Assembly (NCBI GenBank): GCA_002396645.1
Contig: DGYI01000063.1
Coordinates: 25,262-73,261 of the forward strand
Reading direction: 5' to 3'
Length of the DNA stretch: 48,000 nucleotides
Source: Firmicutes bacterium UBA5010
Lineage (GTDB): Bacteria > Bacillota > Clostridia > Tissierellales > Sedimentibacteraceae
In this document: piece after piece, positions 42,839 to 48,000 of the stretch
Position numbering within the stretch: position 1 is the stretch's first letter
Layout of the letters: each line of letters begins with the position of its first letter
Notes under the pieces: model-generated
The model's input: only the letters and a program-made list of their open reading frames with translations
Databases searched by the model: none
What the model was told of the DNA's origin: nothing
Position numbers and translations under genes: made by a program

Positions 42839-42866
42839 TTATCGGGATTCATTCCCTTATATTTTA
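42839..42866 (-). promoter_or_regulatory. sigma-28-type promoter of flagellin copy 3
   Basis: Minus strand: TAAA (42863-42866), 16-nt spacer, CCCGATAA (42839-42846). This is the closest to consensus of the three flagellin promoters. Confidence 0.8.
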
Positions 42867-42937
42867 TCTGAATAATGGTACCTATTACTCAGAACATAGC
42901 ATTTTTATCTGCTTGATATATATATCGAACAAGCTGT

Positions 42938-42957
42938 AAAAAAAATTAGTTTTTTTT
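42938..42957 (-). terminator. weak A/T-only hairpin after fliT
   Basis: Eight A residues, TTAG, then eight T residues, just downstream of the fliT stop codon. A GC-poor stem like this may give only partial termination. Confidence 0.35.
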
Positions 42958-42965
42958 GAAATTTT

Positions 42966-43400
42966 TTAGCTTTTTGTGTCTAAAAAGAATCCTTTCGGCT
43001 TTTTATCTTCTTCATCAAGTTCATAATCAGAGGTTTTAAGTCTTTTGTCAACTTCATTTAGCTTCATTTTTACTGATACAAGCTGTTTTTCAGCATTAAT
43101 CTTAATTTTCTTGTCGATGTCAATTATTTTATTTAAAACGGATATTATATCAGCTTCTATTAATCTTTTAGATTCTATAAAATCATCAGTGTGATTGGAG
43201 CTCAATTTCATTCTGCTGAGCTTATCGTCAAGAATATTAATTTCATCCATCAGACTTTGTCGTTTATCCATTAGTTCGTTATATTTATCCAATTGACTTA
43301 TTAGCTTATTCTCATCTTCAAATGAAATTTTTGCTATATCTTGAGTTAATTCTTCAATTTTTTTTATAAGCTCAAGCTTAATATTCAATAAATTTATCAC
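42966..43400 (-). CDS. fliT: flagellar export chaperone, FliT/FlgN-like
   Basis: A 144-residue, highly charged, all-helical coiled-coil protein directly after fliS. Position and character match FliT, the cytoplasmic chaperone of FliD; the C-terminal GFFLDTKS resembles ends of clostridial FliT/FlgN proteins. The start is GTG at 43400: AGGTG lies 5 nt upstream, and longer frames would overlap fliS by 40 nt. Identification rests on synteny and general features, not on catalytic motifs. Confidence 0.6.
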   Translation of the reverse strand: MINLLNIKLELIKKIEELTQDIAKISFEDENKLISQLDKYNELMDKRQSLMDEINILDDKLSRMKLSSNHTDDFIESKRLIEADIISVLNKIIDIDKKIKINAEKQLVSVKMKLNEVDKRLKTSDYELDEEDKKPKGFFLDTKS

Positions 43401-43408
43401 ATCAGCAC

Positions 43409-43783
43409 CTATTTTTTTAACCTTGATAATTTTTCTGCTTCTTCCCATGTATCTCTTAAATCTCTAATCATAGGCAGAATTTCTTCTATTAAGCTTATAT
43501 CTTTTTTTGCAATAGATTTAATAATCTCTGCGTTAAAAAATGAATATAACTCTGCTAAGTTTTTTGACAGCTCATAATTATTATCAAGGCTTACCAGTAA
43601 GAAGTTAAATATTTCTTTTGATTTGTTCAAATTAATATTTGTTTCTTCTATTTTATTTTCCTTAAACAAAATAGTTGCTGCTGTCAGTCTTTGTACAAGT
43701 TTGTCAAACAATAAAACTAACTGTTCGCCTTTAGTCATAGTATTAATAGACATATTTTTGTAATTCTTATATGGGTTAATCAT
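43409..43783 (-). CDS. fliS: flagellar export chaperone FliS
   Basis: A 124-residue helical chaperone that binds the C terminus of flagellin in the cytoplasm before export. N-terminal 'NPYKNYKNMSINTMTKGEQL' and 'VLLFDKLVQRLTAATILFKE' are FliS hallmarks, and the C-terminal 'RDTWEEAEKL' is typical. It lies 21 nt after fliD and 8 nt before the GTG of fliT. It is one of three genes in the fliD-fliS-fliT unit. Confidence 0.94.
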   Translation of the reverse strand: MINPYKNYKNMSINTMTKGEQLVLLFDKLVQRLTAATILFKENKIEETNINLNKSKEIFNFLLVSLDNNYELSKNLAELYSFFNAEIIKSIAKKDISLIEEILPMIRDLRDTWEEAEKLSRLKK

Positions 43784-43804
43784 TTTGCACCTCTTTGCTT
43801 ATAT

Positions 43805-46066
43805 TTACTGGAACTGTGAAGCCAACCAAGAGCTCTGACTGTTGAGCTTACTGAGTGCATTTTCTAAAGCGACAAATTGATTCCAATACCTAGTTCTTTC
43901 GTCTTCTAATTTAGTCTTTAGCTTTTTAATCATATCGTCATATTCTTTTATTCTTTCAGATAAAAAGTTTTTATTAACAGTTGAAGTTCCTTTAGTTCCT
44001 GCTTTATCAACTAAAATTCCTTTTTCCCCCATTGTTCCTATATTACGTGTCAGTATATCTCTTATTCTGTAAGCTATACCTTTTTCTTGGGTTGTCGCAT
44101 TTTTAGGGTTTTGAGTAAATAAGTCTTGAATTTTTTCAGGATTCTTAGCGTATTCTGATCTGAATTTATCTTCATTAAATACAAGTTTTCCTGTATAGTC
44201 TCCACTCGCTCCCGCTATACCTATATTGGCCAGTAAAAGATCGTTACCGCTTACAAATCCTGACACTGCATCCCTTAATGAATATAATAAGGAGCTTATA
44301 TTAGGATCAGTATATAGCATTCCTGATTTCGCTTTTTCATCCCAAAGTTTAATCTCGCTCTCTGACATCTCTTTTCTTTGCTCATCAGTAAGAGGTGGAT
44401 ATTTTCTGTTTGGAGTCTCCATAAGCTTTGAATCAAGATATGTAATTATTTCGTTGTAATCATTTACGAATTTTGCCATATTTTCAACTATATCGTCTAT
44501 ATTATCACTTACCGCAAAGCTTATATTTTTTTCACCTTCAGCTTTATTTGTCAATCCAATATTTATGCCGTCAAAAACAATATTGCTTGTACTGCGTGTC
44601 AAGGTTTCAGGTACACCGTTTTTTGTAACATTAATAACAGTATCAGTTCCCTTATCTACAGTGTAGCCTTCTGCTTCATCCTTTTTCCCAAAAAGTGCCT
44701 CAGCAAGATTTCCAACTTTATCTTCAATCTCGATATCTATATGAGCACCCGTTTCTTTTGAAACTGCCGTAAACTTATCAGAAGTCGCAGAATGTGAAAG
44801 GCTTATTCCTGCATCAGGATCGGAATTTATCTCTTTGATTATTTCATTTAATGTAGAATCCTCTGTAAATGTAAAATCCTTATTGTTTATACTGATTTTA
44901 TATACTCGTTTTCCTTCTGCATTTGTTTCTGTTGAGCTTAGAGTGTCTTCTAAACCCGCTTTCGATATTGCATCATCTCTATTTACACGATTGTAATTTC
45001 CGGCTGACAGTTTGGTATATTTGCTTATATCTGCGCTTATTGATGATATTCCAAACAAGTTGTTTGTCCCAGAGGTTTTAAATGTCAGTTTTCCACCGTC
45101 AACTCCTACCTCTATTTTTTCTGTTCCATCTCCGTTTTTACCATATAAAGTATTTAATTTATCCTGCAAGTAAGCTTCTAGTTTTTCAACTGTATCTATC
45201 GCTTCAGCAGAATCGGAATCAGGAAAAGTTATTGTTTTTTGAACATTATTATAGTCAAAAGTTATCTGACCTTTTGCTAAAATGTCCTTTAACTCTATAT
45301 TTTTCAAAAAAGCTCCGGCAGATGTATCTATATCTGTAGCAGATGTTCCATCTGAATCTTTCTCAATTTTTAATCTTTCTTCTATCTCTTTGCCGACAGC
45401 AGATACCTTTATGTCTCCTTCGACAATCTTTTCAAGCTTTAATTTGTCGCCATCAACCGTATATTTTATTTTATCTTTAAGCACTGAAATTTTGTCTATC
45501 TGCTTATTAAATTCATCCGCAACATCTTGTATTGTGCTTCCTTCAAAGTTATCATCAATCTTTATTGTGTAAATATCTTTTCCGTTTTTAAGGCTAAGCG
45601 ATTGTCCTGCTAAGGCATTTATGTCTTTATCCGAAGCAATGACATCGCTTGTAATTACCCCGCTTGAAATTTGCTTGTTAGATGTAAATCTGGCATTGGA
45701 TGCAACGCTTATAACCTCATCTATAGAAAAGTTTTTTAAAGCATCAGTATCTCCCGAAACACTTACATTGCTGGACGAGGAGGTTACAGTGTTAGATTTG
45801 AAAAAACTTGAACTTAATATATTTGTCTTTGATGCAAATGAAAAATATTTATCACTGAAACCAGCCAATTTCGATATAACTTCTCTGAACGCATCCTGTT
45901 GGTAAACAAGCTTTTGCTGCGCTTGAAACTGTTTGTCTATTTTTATTTGTGTAGCCTTAGTCATTTGTTTTACAAGATCCTCTGTGTCTAAGCCCGACAT
46001 AAGTCCGCCTATACGGTTTGAGCTTACCCCTGATCCGTAAATACTTGATGTAGTGTTAGATGCCAT
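43805..46066 (-). CDS. fliD: flagellar hook-associated protein 2 / filament cap FliD
   Basis: A 753-residue cap protein, secreted through the flagellum. N terminus 'SSNRIGGLMSGLDTEDLVKQ' with the coiled-coil 'QMTKATQIKIDKQFQAQQKL' is diagnostic; the C-terminal domain ends 'NFLSERIKEYDDMIKKLKTK' and 'FVALENALSKLNSQSSWLAS'. The centre is enlarged by beta-rich insertions compared with cap proteins of about 500 residues. GGAG before the ATG at 46066 sets the start. A sigma-28 promoter overlaps the end of cheB. Confidence 0.95.
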   Translation of the reverse strand: MASNTTSSIYGSGVSSNRIGGLMSGLDTEDLVKQMTKATQIKIDKQFQAQQKLVYQQDAFREVISKLAGFSDKYFSFASKTNILSSSFFKSNTVTSSSSNVSVSGDTDALKNFSIDEVISVASNARFTSNKQISSGVITSDVIASDKDINALAGQSLSLKNGKDIYTIKIDDNFEGSTIQDVADEFNKQIDKISVLKDKIKYTVDGDKLKLEKIVEGDIKVSAVGKEIEERLKIEKDSDGTSATDIDTSAGAFLKNIELKDILAKGQITFDYNNVQKTITFPDSDSAEAIDTVEKLEAYLQDKLNTLYGKNGDGTEKIEVGVDGGKLTFKTSGTNNLFGISSISADISKYTKLSAGNYNRVNRDDAISKAGLEDTLSSTETNAEGKRVYKISINNKDFTFTEDSTLNEIIKEINSDPDAGISLSHSATSDKFTAVSKETGAHIDIEIEDKVGNLAEALFGKKDEAEGYTVDKGTDTVINVTKNGVPETLTRSTSNIVFDGINIGLTNKAEGEKNISFAVSDNIDDIVENMAKFVNDYNEIITYLDSKLMETPNRKYPPLTDEQRKEMSESEIKLWDEKAKSGMLYTDPNISSLLYSLRDAVSGFVSGNDLLLANIGIAGASGDYTGKLVFNEDKFRSEYAKNPEKIQDLFTQNPKNATTQEKGIAYRIRDILTRNIGTMGEKGILVDKAGTKGTSTVNKNFLSERIKEYDDMIKKLKTKLEDERTRYWNQFVALENALSKLNSQSSWLASQFQ

Positions 46067-46158
46067 AATATACACTCCTTTCATAAAGTAATAAGTTCTA
46101 TAATTTATCACTTTTAACGAATTTTATCATTTTTTGTTACTTTATTGTTGTATTTATA

Positions 46159-46185
46159 TTATCGACACAAATTATTTTTTGTTTA
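46159..46185 (-). promoter_or_regulatory. sigma-28-type promoter of fliD-fliS-fliT
   Basis: Minus strand: TAAA (46182-46185), exactly 15-nt spacer, GTCGATAA (46159-46166), against consensus TAAA-N15-GCCGATAA. The -35 lies within the last codons of cheB. Confidence 0.82.
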
Positions 46186-47224
46186 ATTGTTTTATTAAAA
46201 CATTTGATATATCTGATATAGGGCTTTGAACTTGCACTGCTCCTATCTCATATGCAACTTTAGGCATGCCGTATACAACACAGGACGCTTGATCTTGTCC
46301 TATGGTGTATGCTCCTGCATTTTTCATTAAAAGAAGTCCGCTTGCTCCGTCTCTGCCCATACCTGTCAATATTATTCCTATGGCATTTGCTCCGGCTGTT
46401 TTAGAAACAGATTCGAAGAGAACATCTACGGATGGACAGTGACCGCTTACTTTTTCTCCTTCGAGGCAACGTACAAAATATCCCTTTGCATCTTTTGCAA
46501 GACGCATTTGCTTATCTCCCGGTGCAATCAAAGCAAGCCCTGATGTGAGCCTGTCTCCGTTCACTGCTTCTCTTACTTCCATTTGACATATTTTATTAAG
46601 TCTGTCTGCATACATTTTTGTAAATCCCGGTGGCATATGCTGAGTTACCAAAATTCCAGGTGTTTCTTTAGGAAGATTTTTCAGTATCTCAAGTGTAGCC
46701 TCTGTGCCTCCGGTTGAAGCACCGATTGCTATAATTCGTTGTGTTGATACAGGCTCTAATTTAATCGTATTAATTATTGATGGTTTTTCAACGCTGGTTT
46801 CCGTACTTGCAGGTATTCTGCTTTTCAGCCTTGCTATATGCGCTATTTTTATTTTGGATCGCAGCTCAAGAAAGAAGGTATTTAGCTCATTTTGTGCTGT
46901 CATATCCGGTTTTTTAACAAAATCTACAGCACCTGCATCTAAGGCATCAAAAACACTGATGTTTAAGGAGCTGACAAGCACAACCTTTGTAGGGTTTTCC
47001 TTCATCAATTTTTTTAGAAATGTGATGCCGTTCATTTTGGGCATTTCAACATCTAATGTAACTATATCCGGTTTTAACTTATTGATTTTGTCTTCTGCAT
47101 CTATCGGATCAATTGCCATTCCGACAATTTCTATAAGTGAATCCTTGGAAAGCTCTTGTTTTAATACATTTCTGAACAATAGCGAGTCATCTGTAATCAG
47201 CACTTTTATTTTTCGTATACTCAT
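46172..47224 (-). CDS. cheB: chemotaxis protein-glutamate methylesterase CheB
   Basis: A 350-residue two-domain response regulator that demethylates and deamidates chemoreceptors. Receiver domain: acidic pair D12/D13 in ITDDSLLFR and phosphoacceptor D58 in TLDVEMPKMNG. Esterase domain: catalytic Ser170 in IGASTGGTEA, His196 in TQHMPPGF, and the Asp in TGMGRDGASGL. The ATG at 47224 (MSIRKIKV) is chosen; a TTG at 47233 overlaps the AAAGG site. It follows cheR by 12 nt. Confidence 0.96.
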   Translation of the reverse strand: MSIRKIKVLITDDSLLFRNVLKQELSKDSLIEIVGMAIDPIDAEDKINKLKPDIVTLDVEMPKMNGITFLKKLMKENPTKVVLVSSLNISVFDALDAGAVDFVKKPDMTAQNELNTFFLELRSKIKIAHIARLKSRIPASTETSVEKPSIINTIKLEPVSTQRIIAIGASTGGTEATLEILKNLPKETPGILVTQHMPPGFTKMYADRLNKICQMEVREAVNGDRLTSGLALIAPGDKQMRLAKDAKGYFVRCLEGEKVSGHCPSVDVLFESVSKTAGANAIGIILTGMGRDGASGLLLMKNAGAYTIGQDQASCVVYGMPKVAYEIGAVQVQSPISDISNVLIKQLNKK

Positions 47225-47236
47225 AGCCTTCAACCT

Positions 47237-47998
47237 TTACACCTTTTGATATATTGCCGGACAAATATATTTGAAGTTTGATTTGTCTCTTTGTACTGTT
47301 TCCGAATGTCCTATAAACAAATACCCTCCCGGTTGTACCGCTTCATAAAGTCTGTTAATTAATTCATTCTTTGTATTTTGATCAAAGTAAATCATTACAT
47401 TTCTGCAAAAGACTACTTGATATTTATTTTTATGTATTATAGGCATAGGATCCATTAGGTTAAATATTTTAAACTGTACCTCATTTTTTATCTGCTGAAC
47501 AATCTGATATTTACCTCCGTCAATCTTCTTGAGGTATTTGGTTTTCCACGTTGGAGGTAAATTTTTTATGCTTTCTTCCTGGTAAACAGCCTCAGCCGCT
47601 TTATTTAGCACATTTTGCGATATATCTGTAGCGAGTATCTTTGCGCTCCATTGCGGCTTTCTTATACCAAAATAGTCATCTATGGCCATTGCGGTAGTGT
47701 AGGGCTCTTCCCCAGAGGAACAGCCCGCACTCCATATATTGATTATTTTTGTCTTGTTATTTTTTTCTTGCTCCGGTAAAATAACTTCCTTTAAAAATTT
47801 ATAATGATTGTCTTCTCTGTAAAAGAATGTATGATTAGTAGTAAGTTTATTTATCAAAGTTGTTATTTGGTTCATATCTCTTTTTTTGATTAATGTTATG
47901 TATTCACTGAAGTTTTTCATGCCCATTTTATCCAAAACACTGGACATTCTTCCTTCAATCAATTGTCTTTTATTTATTAAATTTATACCATAATTTTT
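47237..47998 (-). CDS. cheR: chemotaxis protein methyltransferase CheR, 5' end beyond window
   Basis: SAM-dependent methyltransferase that adds methyl groups to glutamates of chemoreceptors. The frame stays open to the window edge: upstream of the in-frame TTG at 47962 it encodes YGINLINKRQ, which continues into LIEGRMSSVLDKMG, so the true start lies outside. Motifs: WSAGCSSGEEPYTTAM (SAM site), LATDIS, FCRNVMIYFD and GHSET. Only about the first 10-15 residues are missing by comparison with the usual length of around 260. It is co-transcribed with cheB. Confidence 0.95.
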   Translation of the reverse strand, partial: KNYGINLINKRQLIEGRMSSVLDKMGMKNFSEYITLIKKRDMNQITTLINKLTTNHTFFYREDNHYKFLKEVILPEQEKNNKTKIINIWSAGCSSGEEPYTTAMAIDDYFGIRKPQWSAKILATDISQNVLNKAAEAVYQEESIKNLPPTWKTKYLKKIDGGKYQIVQQIKNEVQFKIFNLMDPMPIIHKNKYQVVFCRNVMIYFDQNTKNELINRLYEAVQPGGYLFIGHSETVQRDKSNFKYICPAIYQKV

Positions 47999-48000
47999 CA

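Noticed and set aside
46704..47249. 181-codon open frame antisense to cheB
   Set aside because: Composition is that of a shadow frame; cheB on the other strand has all catalytic residues.

Overview
The window is AT-rich DNA from a motile, endospore-forming Firmicute of the Clostridia/Tissierellia type. Evidence for this is an SspF-like small acid-soluble spore protein, YtxC, the dnaE-pfkA-pyk gene order, type III pantothenate kinase beside an ECF S-component, a HrcA/CIRCE site, strong AGGAGG ribosome-binding sites, frequent TTG starts, and a flagellar/chemotaxis block with sigma-28-type promoters. The genus cannot be fixed from sequence alone. No rRNA, tRNA, CRISPR array, transposase or prophage was seen.

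Layout. 1-2255 (-): a heterodimeric ABC exporter pair, the second gene cut by the window edge. 2587-3957 (+): pantothenate uptake and phosphorylation (PanT-like, CoaX). 4005-7787 (-): an envelope/sporulation operon (UgtP-like glycosyltransferase, flippase-like membrane protein, DUF6873 protein, YtxC) behind a consensus promoter with two palindromes. 8055-11515 (-): sspF, a methyltransferase, CBS-pyrophosphatase and hslO, ending in a nested terminator. 11605-14332 (-): a small membrane peptide, a NimA-like flavoprotein and CIRCE-controlled htpG. 14482-16259 (-): a NifX-like protein, an Mrp-like ATPase and a DUF134 regulator with a 16-bp palindrome at its promoter. 16478-17819 (+): an HD-GYP phosphodiesterase and a zinc-ribbon protein. 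17847-25440 (-): dnaE, pfkA, pyk and an AI-2E-type permease, with a 37-bp tandem repeat derived from the 3' end of pyk. 25636-26898 (-): a CorC/HlyC-type CBS protein. 27271-27519 (+): a DUF3243-like protein.

The most interesting block is 27649-47998. Three glycosyltransferases flank or lie in a nucleotide-sugar operon (28915-37659, -). That operon carries RfbA, RfbB, an NDP-hexose 2,3-dehydratase, a Gfo/Idh/MocA oxidoreductase, a TylC3-type C-methyltransferase, an RfbC-type epimerase and an SDR ketoreductase. Together these match every step of a dTDP-2,6-dideoxy-3-C-methylhexose (mycarose/olivomycose-like) pathway known from actinomycete antibiotic clusters. The operon stands directly beside three tandem flagellin genes, fliT/fliS/fliD, cheB and cheR. 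The simplest inference is that the flagellins are O-glycosylated with a branched-chain dideoxysugar. The pathway reading rests on family assignment; the link to flagellin is inference from neighbourhood.
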